Numbered from the stretch's first letter, positions 27,501 to 37,137 are shown. The stretch is DNA of 54,706 bases from an uncultured Verrucomicrobiota bacterium (GCA_949287395.1 CASEFZ010000100.1:1-54706), one strand, 5' to 3'. Made by a program: numbers and translations. The notes: generated by a model from the sequence alone, not told the origin.

Positions 27501-28274
27501 CTATTTTAACTGTTCGCCGGTAAGCCCGTAGCGGCGCTCCCTGCGGTGATATTCATTCACGGCCGCTATAAATTCCTCCCTGGAAAAGTCCGGCCAATAT
27601 TGCTTGGAAAAATAAAGTTCCGCATAGGCCGCTTGGAGCATCAGATAATTACTCAATCGAAGCTCTCCCGATGTCCTTATCAACAAATCCGGATCCGGAA
27701 TGCCTGCCGTATCCAAATTGCCGGATATTCTGTCCCAAGAAATTTCATCAGGCTCCAAATTGCCGGACTTTACCTGCCCGGCCATCTTCTTTACAGCCCG
27801 CGTAATTTCGTCCCGCGAGCCGTAATTCAGAGCCAGCACAAGGTTTCTTCCCTCAAAATCTTTTGTCTGCGCCTTCAGGAGATCCAATTCCCGCCTGCAA
27901 AAAGCCGGCAGCGCACTTACATCGCCTATTGTGAGCAGTCTGGTTTTATTGCCCAGAAACTTTTCCCTATTGGCCTTTATTGTTCTGGCCAAAAGCCGCA
28001 TTAGGGCCGATACCTCCGCCGCGGGCCTGTTCCAATTCTCGGAGGAAAACGCAAATAAAGTCAGATATTCAACTCCCATCTCGTGGGCCGCCTGCATTAT
28101 CTCCGGAACCTTTTCGGCGCCCTTAATGTGCCCGAAAATCCTTTTTTTTCCGCGCTCTTTTGCCCATCTTCCATTGCCGTCCATTATTATGGCTACGTGG
28201 CGCAACCGCTCCCCTCTGCCTTTGCGGCCATCTTTATTCTTTTGTGGCATAAAAAACGCGTTTAACAACCCCAT
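27501..28274 (-). CDS. uppS: Isoprenyl transferase (undecaprenyl diphosphate synthase)
   Basis: Cis-prenyltransferase that makes the undecaprenyl carrier for the cell wall. It is 257 residues from ATG 28274. Starts at 28250 and 28313 are also in frame and none has a good Shine-Dalgarno. Motifs are HVAIIMDGNGRWAKERG with the catalytic Asp, FAFSSENWNRP, GDVSALP and, near the end, DLLIRTSGELRLSNYLMLQAAYAELYF. It is the first gene of the operon that continues with cdsA, dxr, rseP and ispG. Confidence 0.94.
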   Translation of the reverse strand: MGLLNAFFMPQKNKDGRKGRGERLRHVAIIMDGNGRWAKERGKKRIFGHIKGAEKVPEIMQAAHEMGVEYLTLFAFSSENWNRPAAEVSALMRLLARTIKANREKFLGNKTRLLTIGDVSALPAFCRRELDLLKAQTKDFEGRNLVLALNYGSRDEITRAVKKMAGQVKSGNLEPDEISWDRISGNLDTAGIPDPDLLIRTSGELRLSNYLMLQAAYAELYFSKQYWPDFSREEFIAAVNEYHRRERRYGLTGEQLK

Positions 28275-28541
28275 CTTGCGCCATTGCCGCTGCCGGCGCA
28301 TAAAATGGCGCATATCAAAAGTGGGGTCAGGCTACCCACGGCACATTCGGGACATCGTTACCGTTGCTTTCTTCCGAACCTGGCGGGGTTGGCGCATCCG
28401 CAAATTGCATGGGGCCCGACCTTGTCCTGAATTTCCGCACAATTACCCCCAACTTGCAAGTCTTTTTGCGCGCTTGCGCGCAATTCCCGCGCACTTATTT
28501 TGCCAAAAGCGTGCCCGCCTTCTAAAAACCAATGTAAATAC
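28275..28541. other. Intergenic region upstream of uppS
   Basis: Probably holds the promoter of the uppS-cdsA-dxr-rseP-ispG operon, but I cannot pick convincing -35 and -10 boxes. No ORF is supported. Confidence 0.35.
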
Positions 28542-28578
28542 AAAAAAGCGGCGTGGCCCGAAGGCCCCACGCCGCTTT
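28542..28578 (-). terminator. Rho-independent terminator after tpiA
   Basis: On the minus strand AAAGCGGCGTGG pairs perfectly with CCACGCCGCTTT, followed by T residues. This is a 12-bp GC-rich stem 17 bases after the tpiA stop. Confidence 0.9.
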
Positions 28579-28594
28579 AAGCCTGCCGCAAAAT

Positions 28595-29368
28595 TTACTT
28601 CGCAGCCGCCTTAACCGCGCTGTTTACAAGGCTTACAAAACTGTCTGCCTTCAGCGCCGCGCCGCCAATAAGGCCGCCGTCTATATCCTTTTCGGCCAAA
28701 AGCGCATCGGCGTTTTCCGGCTTCATGGAACCGCCGTACAATATCCTGACCTTTTGCGCGCCGTCTTCGCCAAATATGGAAGACAATATGGCGCGTATCT
28801 GCGCGTGCACTTCCTGAGCCATTTCCGGAGTGGCAGTCTTGCCCGTGCCTATTGCCCAGACGGGCTCGTAGGCTATGACAACCTTTTCTACTTCGGCTGC
28901 CGACACTCCGTCGAGGCCGCCCTTCGTCTGGGTGGAAACCACGTCTATTGTCGTGCCGGCCTCGCGCTGCTGAAGGGTTTCGCCAACGCAAAGAATGGGC
29001 TTAAGCCCGCTGGCCAATGCCGCCTTAACCTTCTCGTTTATAAACGCATCGCTCTCCTTAAAATACTCGCGGCGCTCGCTGTGGCCCAATATCACATATT
29101 CGCAACCGAATTCCTTAATCATATCGGCCGATATTTCGCCGGTGTACGCACCGGAAGCTTTCGGATACATATTTTCGGCCCCAAGCGCAACCTTAGATCC
29201 CTTGAGGGCCCTGCTTGCCGCATCAAGAGCCGTAAATGGCGGGCAAACCGCCACGTCAACCGCGCTTTCCGAGCCTGCCTGGTCAACTATCCCCTTTACG
29301 AGGACGGCAGCCTCGGCGGCCGTCTTGTTCATCTTCCAATTTCCCGCTATCAAGTATCTGCGTGACAT
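28595..29368 (-). CDS. tpiA: Triosephosphate isomerase
   Basis: Glycolytic/gluconeogenic enzyme of 257 residues that interconverts DHAP and glyceraldehyde 3-phosphate. It has the N-terminal AGNWKMNKT (catalytic Asn and Lys), VILGHSERREYF (His), VIAYEPVWAIGTGKTA (catalytic Glu and the loop-6 hinge), and the phosphate-binding ILYGGSM and DGGLIGGAAL. A GGGAGA sequence about 9 bases upstream supports the start. It follows pgk by 24 bases in the same transcript and ends at a strong terminator. Confidence 0.97.
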   Translation of the reverse strand: MSRRYLIAGNWKMNKTAAEAAVLVKGIVDQAGSESAVDVAVCPPFTALDAASRALKGSKVALGAENMYPKASGAYTGEISADMIKEFGCEYVILGHSERREYFKESDAFINEKVKAALASGLKPILCVGETLQQREAGTTIDVVSTQTKGGLDGVSAAEVEKVVIAYEPVWAIGTGKTATPEMAQEVHAQIRAILSSIFGEDGAQKVRILYGGSMKPENADALLAEKDIDGGLIGGAALKADSFVSLVNSAVKAAAK

Positions 29369-29392
29369 CTCTTATTCTCCCTGCGTTAAAAT

Positions 29393-30646
29393 TTATTTTG
29401 ACTGCAAAGACACTACCCCCGGCAGCTCTTTGCCCTCCAAAAATTCAAGGCTTGCCCCGCCGCCCGTAGACACGTGCGACATCTTGTCGGCCAAGCCGCT
29501 CTTGTTAACCGCCGCAACCGAATCTCCGCCGCCTATTATTGAAATTCCGCCGTTGGCTTTCACCTGCGCCACCGCTTCGCATACACCGAATGTCCCGGCG
29601 CTGAATTTGTCCATTTCAAAACACCCCATCGGCCCGTTCCAAACCACAGTCTTGGCCGATTTAATGGCGTCGGAATAAAGCTTCACTGTTTCCGGGCCTA
29701 TATCCAGGGCCATCCAGCCGTCGGGAATTTCGTCGCCAACCACCTTTGAATTCGCGTCGGGCGCAAATTTGTCCGCCGCAACATTGTCTATGGGGAGAAG
29801 GAAGTTGACCCCAAGCTGCTTGGCCTTGTCCATCATCTCCTTGGCATAGCCAAGCTGGTCTTCTTCGCACAGCGAATTGCCTATGTTGTGCCCAAGCGCC
29901 TTCAGGAAGGTGTAAGCCATTCCGCCGCCTATTATGAGCGTATCAACCTTGCCCAGCAGATTTTTAACCACCGCCAACTTGTCGGAAACTTTCGCCCCGC
30001 CGAGTATCGCCACAAACGGACGCACCGGATTTTCCACCGCAGATCCGAGATACTCAATCTCCTTTTCCATCAAAAAGCCCGCAACCGACTCCCCAATGTA
30101 TTTCGTTATCACCGCAGTTGACGCATGCGCGCGGTGGGCCGTCCCGAAAGCGTCGTTGCAATATATGTCGCCGTAGGAGGCCAGCTTCTTTGCCAACTCT
30201 TTCTGGCTCTCTTTCAGAGCCGCCTTGCGCGCAGCAAAAGCCTCGTCGGTCTCGCCGTCCTTTTTCTTGCACTTTGCCTGCTCTTCCGCGTGGTAGCGCG
30301 TGTTTTCCAGCATAAGAACGTCGCCCGGCTTCATCGCCTTAACTTCCGCGTCTGCAGCCGCGCAGTCGGCCGCGAAAGCCACGGGTTTGCCTATCAGCTT
30401 TGAGAGATAGTCCGCAACAATTTTAAGAGTTGTGTCTGCGGTTATGCCCTTCTCGTCGGGCCTGCCCATGTGGGACATCAACACAAGGCTTGCCCCGTGG
30501 TCCAAAACGTAGTTTATAGAGGCCAACGCCCCTCTTATGCGCGTGTCGTCCTTTATAACGCCGTCTTTGACAGGCACGTTAAAATCGACCCGCATTACCA
30601 CTCTCTTGCCGTTTAAATCAACGTCGCGCAGGGTTTTCTTATTCAT
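29393..30646 (-). CDS. pgk: Phosphoglycerate kinase
   Basis: ATP-producing glycolytic enzyme of 417 residues. Motifs are KRVVMRVDFNVPV, SHMGRPDEK, ENTRYHAEE, GGAKVSDKL, NGPMGCFEMDKF and the C-terminal GGGDSVAAV. The domain order and length are standard. An AAGGAA five bases upstream supports the start. It is the first gene of the pgk-tpiA pair. Confidence 0.97.
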   Translation of the reverse strand: MNKKTLRDVDLNGKRVVMRVDFNVPVKDGVIKDDTRIRGALASINYVLDHGASLVLMSHMGRPDEKGITADTTLKIVADYLSKLIGKPVAFAADCAAADAEVKAMKPGDVLMLENTRYHAEEQAKCKKKDGETDEAFAARKAALKESQKELAKKLASYGDIYCNDAFGTAHRAHASTAVITKYIGESVAGFLMEKEIEYLGSAVENPVRPFVAILGGAKVSDKLAVVKNLLGKVDTLIIGGGMAYTFLKALGHNIGNSLCEEDQLGYAKEMMDKAKQLGVNFLLPIDNVAADKFAPDANSKVVGDEIPDGWMALDIGPETVKLYSDAIKSAKTVVWNGPMGCFEMDKFSAGTFGVCEAVAQVKANGGISIIGGGDSVAAVNKSGLADKMSHVSTGGGASLEFLEGKELPGVVSLQSK

Positions 30647-31099
30647 TGAGATTCCTTTTGTAGATTTATTGAAAATACTATTTTTTGCATCTTGTCCGAA
30701 TGCGCCCGTTTTGCAACACCTTTCTTAACTTTGTTTTCACCGCCGCCAACAACTTTTGCCCGCCGCAGAGAAGTTTTTTTAACGTTAAAAAATTCCGCAA
30801 AATCTTCGCAAAATCTCCCCCAGTAAACTATCATCCGTTCAATGTTTCCGCCTGCAAATAAAACAACTTTCTTTCCATTGGCGCAGAAAAATTCCCAGAC
30901 AAACTAAACGACCAGCCTTCCTTAAAGTTTATCCGCCAAACAAAGATTGCCCCTCCAAGAAACACCTTGCCGCAGATTGCATAAGTGTGCGCCGAAAAAC
31001 TAATCCCTCCGATTACCCGCGCCGCGGAATTTAGGCAAAATTTTTTGTTTCACATGCTAAAAACCCATCGCCCGCATTTTATTTTCCCGCCAAACACGC
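30647..31099. other. Non-coding gap upstream of pgk
   Basis: AT-rich region of about 450 bases that should carry the pgk promoter. I see no supported ORF, RNA or repeat, and cannot choose promoter boxes with confidence. Confidence 0.4.
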
Positions 31100-31133
31100 A
31101 AAAAAATTGCGGGCTTGGGAAACCCAAACCCGC
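31100..31133 (-). terminator. Rho-independent terminator at the end of the bamA-ompH transcript
   Basis: On the minus strand GCGGGTTTGGG pairs with CCCAAGCCCGC (one U-G pair), followed by a T-rich run, 49 bases after the ompH stop. Confidence 0.85.
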
Positions 31134-31181
31134 CTTAAAAACATTAAAATTTCCAACCGAAAACCGGTAAATGCAAAAAAA

Positions 31182-31769
31182 CTACTTTTTCGCGTCAGCC
31201 GCGGGCTTGGCCGCAGAAGCCGAGGGAACAGCAGGCGCCTTCGCGTTTATGGCCTTGATCAAATCCTCCGTAATGTCCGTAGAATCCTTGTAGAAGGGCA
31301 CAGCATTGCGCTCGAAGATGAAGTCTGCCTTCTTTTCTGCAGCGAGCTGCTTTACAACCTCCATTATCTCCTGTATATGAACCTGGCGGACACTGTTCAT
31401 ATTGTTCTGAAGACGGCGGGAAGTCTGCTGCTGCATTTCCTGCATGGCGTTTTCGATGCGGCTGGCCTCCACATATTTTGGCTGGAACTCAGTTTCCATG
31501 ATATTCTTCTTGGCCGACTCGGAAAGCGCCGGGTTCTTCATCTTCTCCTGTATGGCGTTCATTTCCTTGACTATATCGTCGCGCTTCTTCGCCATATCCT
31601 GAAGCTCTTTCTTGGCGTTGTCAGCCGAAGCCTGTATTTGTGAAAACGCCGCCTTTGCCTTGTAGTAATTCTGGTACGCGCGCGCCATGTCCACCACGAA
31701 TATGTTCTGGGCCGCCACCGCCGCGAGGCTGGCCGCCGCAATTACCATAGATGCAAGTATCTTTTTCAT
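31182..31769 (-). CDS. OmpH/Skp-family periplasmic chaperone
   Basis: A 195-residue exported protein. Its signal peptide (MKKILASMVIAAASLAAVAA) leads into NIFVVDMARAYQNYYKAKAAF, the Skp/OmpH opening strand. A long charged coiled-coil follows (KKELQDMAKKRDDIVKEMNAIQEKM), forming the tentacles of the trimeric holdase, then a closing segment (KADFIFERNAVPFYKDSTDITEDLIKAIN) and an Ala/Lys/Pro-rich tail. It carries unfolded outer-membrane proteins across the periplasm. Its gene follows bamA by 73 bases, the classic bamA-skp order. Confidence 0.9.
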   Translation of the reverse strand: MKKILASMVIAAASLAAVAAQNIFVVDMARAYQNYYKAKAAFSQIQASADNAKKELQDMAKKRDDIVKEMNAIQEKMKNPALSESAKKNIMETEFQPKYVEASRIENAMQEMQQQTSRRLQNNMNSVRQVHIQEIMEVVKQLAAEKKADFIFERNAVPFYKDSTDITEDLIKAINAKAPAVPSASAAKPAADAKK

Positions 31770-31842
31770 AATCCCTCTATTTTCCTTCTTATGTGTGCAA
31801 TGTAAAGATAATTATTCCGTTATACGGCATATATTCGCCAAA

Positions 31843-34338
31843 CTAAAATACCGTTCCGAATGAGAAGTTAAACTGCATTCCGTCGTCGTTGTATTTGCCT
31901 GTGCGCCATGGGAAACCTACGTCTATTCTCATGGGCGCGCCCATCAGCAAAATCCTGAAGCCAACGCCGAAGTCCGAATTGTAATCCGAAGGATCCCAAT
32001 CCCAGTCGCTCTCGTTTACAAACCCCCAATCGTAGAACACCGCAAAGCGCACCGGATCGAAAAGCTCTATAGAATATTCCACCGCTATAAACCCGAAACT
32101 ATCGCCGCCAAGAGGTTCCTCTGTTGCCGGGTCAATTGGGCCAACCTTCCTGTATTTAAAGCCGCGCATGTTGTATCCGCCACCAAGGAAACATTTCTCA
32201 AAGAACGGAACGTCCTTTCCACCATACCCCATTACGGTTCCGGCCCTTCCCACAATAGAGAATACCTGTTTGCCGAAATCGAAAGTAGGCACCCAATATC
32301 CCGCGCGCCCCTCTATGCGGTACAAATTCGTCTGACCAAGGAACGGCCCGCCCGCAACGTCCTGCACCAATTCAAAACGCGTTCCGCGCGTGGGCATCAT
32401 TATGCTGTCGCGATTGTCGCGCAGGAAAGTCAGGCTAACTTGCGAAATCGAGCGGCTTCCACTCTCGTCTTTTATCACCTGGGGCGCGTCCCTTTCAACG
32501 TCGTAAATGTCAACCAGCTCAATTTTGTAGGCCAAGCGCGCCTCGACAAGTTCATATACGCGCTTGCGCAAATAATTCAAAGCCCCAAGGCGCACTTCGG
32601 AATAGTAGTCGGAATAATACCCCGTATCTGTCCTGTACAAGTCTATCCCGTACCCAAGCTGCCTGTTAAACACCCACGGCTCCTCAAAGCTCAATATTAT
32701 CTGGTTTGATTCCAAACCTATCGTGCCGCGCAAACGAAATTTCTGCCCCGCACCCTGGAAGAGATTTTCATAGTTCTCGTAGTCGAAATTGCTCTGCGTC
32801 ACCTCAACCGTGGCAACCAAACTTTCAATGGTGCTAAAACCCGCTCCAAATATCAAATTACCCGTGCGGCCCTCCTTTACGACAACGCGCAAATCACGCC
32901 TTTGAGGTATGTTTGTCGATTCCGGCGAAAGCGTAACCTCGTCAAAAAAGCGCGTCTCCTTCAACCTGTTTTCGGAAATTTTCATGCGGTACAAGTCGAA
33001 CACGTCGCCCGGCGCAAGTGCAAGTTCTCTCAAAATAACGTCGCTTTTGGTTTTGGTGTTTCCCTGTATGTTTATCGACTCCAAATAAAACTTGCCGCTC
33101 TCTATTATATCTATGGTTAAGTCTATGTTTCCTGTCTCAATATTCGGCCTCCTAAGCGCGCGCACTATCGTGTCTATATACCCAAACTCCCCGTAAAACG
33201 TCCGCAAGTCCTCTATGAGTTTGTCCACCCGAGACGGCGAAAACACATCGCCCTTCTTGAAATCGTACCTGTCGTTTATCAGATACATCAAATGGTCGGT
33301 GGTAAAAATCTTGTTTCCTTTGACAGTTATATCCCCAACAAAATACTGCTTGTTTGGCTGTATGTCTATAACTATGTCCATGTCTCCCGGACTGTCTGAA
33401 TCCGGAAATTCAAATTTCACCTTGGACTCGTCTATAACAACGTCCAAATAGCCGTGGTCCCTGTAAAACTTTCTCAGCTTCTCTATGTCGTCTTGAAGCT
33501 CGGTTTCCTTAAAGCGCCCGTTGTCGGTCAGATGCGATAGCAGAAATATCCACGTATCGGTCTTCATTTCCGACTTCAGCTTTATAGAGTTAATCTCCGA
33601 AGGATCGTCCGAACCGAATATCATGTTGCCAAGTTTTCCCCAAAAGCCGTAGCTTTTCTCGGCGTTTTTGTCGCCGGTAAAGCGTATGTTCATGATTTTT
33701 ACGTCCTGGCCCTCGTCTATCTCAAATATGACCGCCCCAACTCCGGATTCCTCGTTGCGCTCTATCGAATATGTCACTTTCGCAAGCGAATACCCCTTCT
33801 TTTGGTAATACTCCTTTATTTTGTCGGCGTCGCGCTTGACGTCTATTTCGCTCAACATAGAGCCCGCATAGGTCCCTATCTGCCCCTTTAGCCTGTTTGC
33901 GGAAAATTCCTTGTTTCCCCTGAAGGCCACAGATCCAACCTTATACTTGGGCACTATCGTAAACAATATGTCCATCTTTTTGCCGTCGGCCGAAAGAGAC
34001 CTCTGCGCCTCCACAAACTCGTAGAGGCCGGTGTTGTAAAGCGACCTTATCGACTGGTCCAACGCCCGCTGGTCGAACGGCGAACCGCTACGCAAACGCA
34101 CATGCACATTCACCACACTTTCCGAAACGCTCTTTGGGCCCTCGAACTTATACGTAATTTTGTCCACAACCGGCACAGGCGCCGCTGCCGCGCCGCTTTG
34201 GGCAAAAGCCGCCGGCGAACAAACAAAAAATGCCAACGCAAAAACAAACGCCGGCGCTGCGCGCCCCAACCCGGTGAGGGCGCGCCCGAAAGCGCACAGA
34301 GGCGCCCCGCAAAAACGCGTAAAATTCTTCAATTTCAT
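31843..34338 (-). CDS. bamA: Outer-membrane protein assembly factor BamA
   Basis: An 831-residue Omp85 protein started at ATG 34338 so that it does not overlap dnaB. A longer reading from 34383 adds no signal-peptide features. A signal peptide ends near FFVCSPAAFAQ. Five POTRA-like repeats follow (for example VVDKITYKFEGPKSV, KYKVGSVAFRGNKEFSANRLKGQIGTY, KQYFVGDITVKGNKIFTTDHLM and FYLESINIQGNTKTKSDVILREL). The beta-barrel has the conserved GGYNMRGFKYRKVGP loop (an RGF-type lid-lock motif) and ends FNFSFGTVF with a C-terminal Phe. It inserts beta-barrel proteins into the outer membrane, which shows a diderm envelope. Confidence 0.95.
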   Translation of the reverse strand: MKLKNFTRFCGAPLCAFGRALTGLGRAAPAFVFALAFFVCSPAAFAQSGAAAAPVPVVDKITYKFEGPKSVSESVVNVHVRLRSGSPFDQRALDQSIRSLYNTGLYEFVEAQRSLSADGKKMDILFTIVPKYKVGSVAFRGNKEFSANRLKGQIGTYAGSMLSEIDVKRDADKIKEYYQKKGYSLAKVTYSIERNEESGVGAVIFEIDEGQDVKIMNIRFTGDKNAEKSYGFWGKLGNMIFGSDDPSEINSIKLKSEMKTDTWIFLLSHLTDNGRFKETELQDDIEKLRKFYRDHGYLDVVIDESKVKFEFPDSDSPGDMDIVIDIQPNKQYFVGDITVKGNKIFTTDHLMYLINDRYDFKKGDVFSPSRVDKLIEDLRTFYGEFGYIDTIVRALRRPNIETGNIDLTIDIIESGKFYLESINIQGNTKTKSDVILRELALAPGDVFDLYRMKISENRLKETRFFDEVTLSPESTNIPQRRDLRVVVKEGRTGNLIFGAGFSTIESLVATVEVTQSNFDYENYENLFQGAGQKFRLRGTIGLESNQIILSFEEPWVFNRQLGYGIDLYRTDTGYYSDYYSEVRLGALNYLRKRVYELVEARLAYKIELVDIYDVERDAPQVIKDESGSRSISQVSLTFLRDNRDSIMMPTRGTRFELVQDVAGGPFLGQTNLYRIEGRAGYWVPTFDFGKQVFSIVGRAGTVMGYGGKDVPFFEKCFLGGGYNMRGFKYRKVGPIDPATEEPLGGDSFGFIAVEYSIELFDPVRFAVFYDWGFVNESDWDWDPSDYNSDFGVGFRILLMGAPMRIDVGFPWRTGKYNDDGMQFNFSFGTVF

Positions 34339-34345
34339 GATCTGT

Positions 34346-35809
34346 TTATAGCGACGCATCGTCGCGTGATGTAAAGTTTTCATAGCGCGTGTGGTTCCTG
34401 TTAAACAGGAGAGTCACCACGCCCGTTGGGCCGTTTCTGTTCTTTGCCAGTTCCGCGCGTATCTGCCACTGCGCATGTGAAACGGTATCGTCATCTGTGT
34501 CAGATTTTCTCGCCCGGCTCAACAATAAAATGGCGTCGGCGTCCTGTTCTATCGACCCAGACTCTCGCAAGTCGCTCGGGCGCGGATTGCGATATTTATC
34601 GCCCTTCTCGCTTTCGCGGTTGAGCTGCGCCAAAACTATCACCGGCGCGCGCAGCTCTTTCGACATTGCCTTCATTCCGCGCGATATCTCAGAAACTTGC
34701 TGCTCGCGCGGCATATTCGGATCGGTCCCGACTAAAAGCTGAAGGTAGTCCACCACAACCAATCCAAGCTTTCCCCCAAGCTGCTGGTTCAACCTGCGCG
34801 CCTTCGCGCGCATTTCAAGTATGGTCATATTCGCCGTATCGTCAACCCACAGCGGCGCGTTCTTCAACTCCTTGGCTGTCGACCTTATGTCCTCTATGGC
34901 CTCGTTTGTCACAAAGCCCTCCGCAAGGCGCTTCTGGTCAATGCGCGCCCTGCTGGCTATCATTCTCTGGTAAATCTGCTCCGAGAGCATCTCGAGGGAA
35001 AATACGAGGGTCGGCACCCCGCCCCCGGGAGTCTTAAACAGGGCGTTTTCTACTATGTTAAGCGCAATGGACGTCTTTCCGGTTCCGGGGCGCCCCGCTA
35101 TAACTATCATTTCGTTCTCGTGCAGCCCCCTCATCAGGGCGTCTATGTCCCTGAAACCGGTCGGAACCCCTATGAGCTCGCCCTTGCTCATTATCATCTT
35201 GTTTATGAGCGCCACTGCGTCGTCGACCTTCTCGCTGGCCTTCTTGACCGAATCCCCGACCCTGTCCTGGCTTATGCCAAGAATTTTCTCCTCAACGCTC
35301 TCCACAAAGGCGTCTATTCCCCCGTTTGCGGCATAGGCGTCCTCTACGGCGCGCAGGCAAGCCCCTATGAGCATGCGCAAAAAGTACTTTTCCCTGACTA
35401 TTTCAACCCACTGCCGGTAGTGGGCGTAAGTCTCTATCCGCCCGGCTATGGCGTTTATAACATCCAATCCGCCCGCCTCCTCAAGCTGGCCACGCGCGTT
35501 TAAATACTCGGCTATGACAATCTCGTCCACACCCTTGCCCTCGTTGAAGGCTGCAAGGGCGGCGGCGTATATCCTCCTGTGCTGGGGCTTGAAAAAATAT
35601 TCCTCCCTGATCTTCAGGGCCACACACGCATTCATGACCTCGCCGGTGCCGTCGAGCATTATGCTCGCCAAAACCCCCTCTTCGGCATCGGTATTGTGCG
35701 GAAGCTCCCGCCCCAAAAGTTTGGAGCGGTCTTCGTCCGAAGACGAAAAGGCCGCGACATTGCCATTGCGGCGCGTCGTGGCCCTTTTCTTTGGATTTCC
35801 CTCCGCCAT
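34346..35809 (-). CDS. dnaB: Replicative DNA helicase DnaB
   Basis: Hexameric replication-fork helicase of 487 residues. The N-terminal primase-interaction domain starts ELPHNTDAEEGVLASIMLD. The RecA-like motor has Walker A GRPGTGKTS (239-247), VFSLEMLSEQIYQRMIAS, Walker B LGLVVVDYLQLL, and the late QLNRESEKGDKYRNPRPSDLRESGSIEQDADAILLLSR. No intein is present. A 30-residue basic and serine-rich N-terminal extension is not part of the core. It follows rplI by 21 bases and precedes bamA by 7. Confidence 0.96.
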   Translation of the reverse strand: MAEGNPKKRATTRRNGNVAAFSSSDEDRSKLLGRELPHNTDAEEGVLASIMLDGTGEVMNACVALKIREEYFFKPQHRRIYAAALAAFNEGKGVDEIVIAEYLNARGQLEEAGGLDVINAIAGRIETYAHYRQWVEIVREKYFLRMLIGACLRAVEDAYAANGGIDAFVESVEEKILGISQDRVGDSVKKASEKVDDAVALINKMIMSKGELIGVPTGFRDIDALMRGLHENEMIVIAGRPGTGKTSIALNIVENALFKTPGGGVPTLVFSLEMLSEQIYQRMIASRARIDQKRLAEGFVTNEAIEDIRSTAKELKNAPLWVDDTANMTILEMRAKARRLNQQLGGKLGLVVVDYLQLLVGTDPNMPREQQVSEISRGMKAMSKELRAPVIVLAQLNRESEKGDKYRNPRPSDLRESGSIEQDADAILLLSRARKSDTDDDTVSHAQWQIRAELAKNRNGPTGVVTLLFNRNHTRYENFTSRDDASL

Positions 35810-35830
35810 TTGAAAACGAAGTGGAAAGTT

Positions 35831-36307
35831 TTATTTCTGCGCGTCCTCTATCGGATTTTCCGAAACCACCTCGAACTCCACATCCAACTTTACGTCTTTG
35901 TGAAGCTTTATGTGTGCGACATGCTTGCCCAACTCCTTTACAGGATGGTCCAAATGCACCGACTTCTTGGGAAGCTTAATTCCGCCCTCCTCGATGCGCG
36001 CAACCAAATCCGCCGCCGTAACAGAACCAAAAAGCTTGCCGCCTTCGCCGGTCTTTACCGCAAACGCTATGCTCATGCCTTCTATTACCTTCGCCAAAGC
36101 CTGCGAATTTTCCAATTCTTTAGCCTCGCGCAATTCCCTGGCCTTTATCAAAGCCTCTATCTGCTTTTTGTTGGCCTTGTTGACGGGCATCGCCAACTTC
36201 TGGGGATACAAATAATTGCGGGCATACCCAGCCCTTACAGTCACCTGTTCTCCCTCGCCGCCCAAATCTTCAACGGGCTTTACCAATAACACCTTGCTTG
36301 TTGCCAT
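35831..36307 (-). CDS. rplI: 50S ribosomal protein L9
   Basis: A 158-residue protein with the N-terminal L9 signature VLLVKPVEDLGGEGEQVTVRAGYARNYLYPQKLA, the long connecting helix and a C-terminal RNA-binding domain (GEGGKLFGSVTAADLVARI). It lies in the rpsF-ssb-rplI-dnaB block. The gene usually found between ssb and rplI, rpsR, is absent here and sits at 50561-50746. Confidence 0.96.
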   Translation of the reverse strand: MATSKVLLVKPVEDLGGEGEQVTVRAGYARNYLYPQKLAMPVNKANKKQIEALIKARELREAKELENSQALAKVIEGMSIAFAVKTGEGGKLFGSVTAADLVARIEEGGIKLPKKSVHLDHPVKELGKHVAHIKLHKDVKLDVEFEVVSENPIEDAQK

Positions 36308-36381
36308 ATTCTATACTGCTTTTAATATTTCCACAAAAGTTGGCGCCGCCAAACAAACGCCGGCGCCGTCAATTCTCTACA

Positions 36382-36831
36382 TCAAAACGGAACGTCGTCG
36401 TCCTCCATGTCGTCCGATATCGGGGCCGAAGGATGCTGCGCCCCCCTCGGCGCCGGAGAAGAACGGTCATAATCCGGAGCCCCGCCGTCGCGCCCGCCCC
36501 CGGAGGAAACGAACTCGAAACGCTCAACCACAACCAAAAGCTTGCTGCGCTTCTGCCCGGTTTGCTTGTCTTCCCAAGTGTCCTGGCGCAACCTGCCCTC
36601 AACAAGTATTGGCCTGCCCTTGGAAAAAAACTTGCTTATGTTCTCGGCGGTGCGCCCAAAGCTGTCCATCTCAACAAAACAAGTCTCGTCGCGCGAAGAC
36701 CCGTCCTGCGCGTTGTAAGACCTGTTTACCGCTATCGAAAAACGGCATATGCTTGTGCCGTTTTTTGTCTGCATCAACTCGGGATCCCTCGAGAGATTCC
36801 CCATCAGTATCACTTTGTTGAAAGACGGCAT
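36382..36831 (-). CDS. ssb: Single-stranded DNA-binding protein
   Basis: A 149-residue protein with an OB fold: FNKVILMGNLSRDPELMQTKNGTSICRFSIAVNR, then DSFGRTAENISKFFSKGRPILVEGRLRQDTWEDKQTGQKRSKLLVVVERFEF. A Gly-rich disordered linker and the acidic C-terminal tip DDMEDDDVPF, which recruits repair and replication proteins, follow. It lies 21 bases after rpsF and 74 before rplI. Confidence 0.96.
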   Translation of the reverse strand: MPSFNKVILMGNLSRDPELMQTKNGTSICRFSIAVNRSYNAQDGSSRDETCFVEMDSFGRTAENISKFFSKGRPILVEGRLRQDTWEDKQTGQKRSKLLVVVERFEFVSSGGGRDGGAPDYDRSSPAPRGAQHPSAPISDDMEDDDVPF

Positions 36832-36852
36832 AACCTGTTCCTCCCGAAAAGG

Positions 36853-37137
36853 CTAATCGGCCAAAACCAAAATTCTGTCCACCGTTTTATCCAGACGAAG
36901 CTTCTCCTTAATCTGGCTGTTCGCATTCGACGGACCCTCGAACTTCACCTGCACATATATGCCGGCCGGGAACTTCCTGTCGGGCGTGCGAACAAAGGTG
37001 CGCTGCCCCATGTTCTCAACACTCTCAATCTTGCACCCGACGGATTCCATCACGCCCTTGATGTTGTCCACGAGCGTCTCCACCGGATCATTATAACTTC
37101 TCGTGTCGAGAATAAACGTTGCTGTATACTTCTTCAT
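36853..37137 (-). CDS. rpsF: 30S ribosomal protein S6
   Basis: A 94-residue protein from ATG 37137 (MKKYTATFILDTRSY). A reading from 37212 would extend to within 2 bases of pth and adds nothing conserved. The S6 ferredoxin-like fold is visible: strand 1, the helix DPVETLVDNIKGVMESVG, the strand KIESVENMGQRTFVR and the closing LRLDKTVDRILVL. In most bacteria S6 pairs with S18 encoded in the same operon. Here the S18 gene lies 13 kb away. Confidence 0.93.
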   Translation of the reverse strand: MKKYTATFILDTRSYNDPVETLVDNIKGVMESVGCKIESVENMGQRTFVRTPDRKFPAGIYVQVKFEGPSNANSQIKEKLRLDKTVDRILVLAD

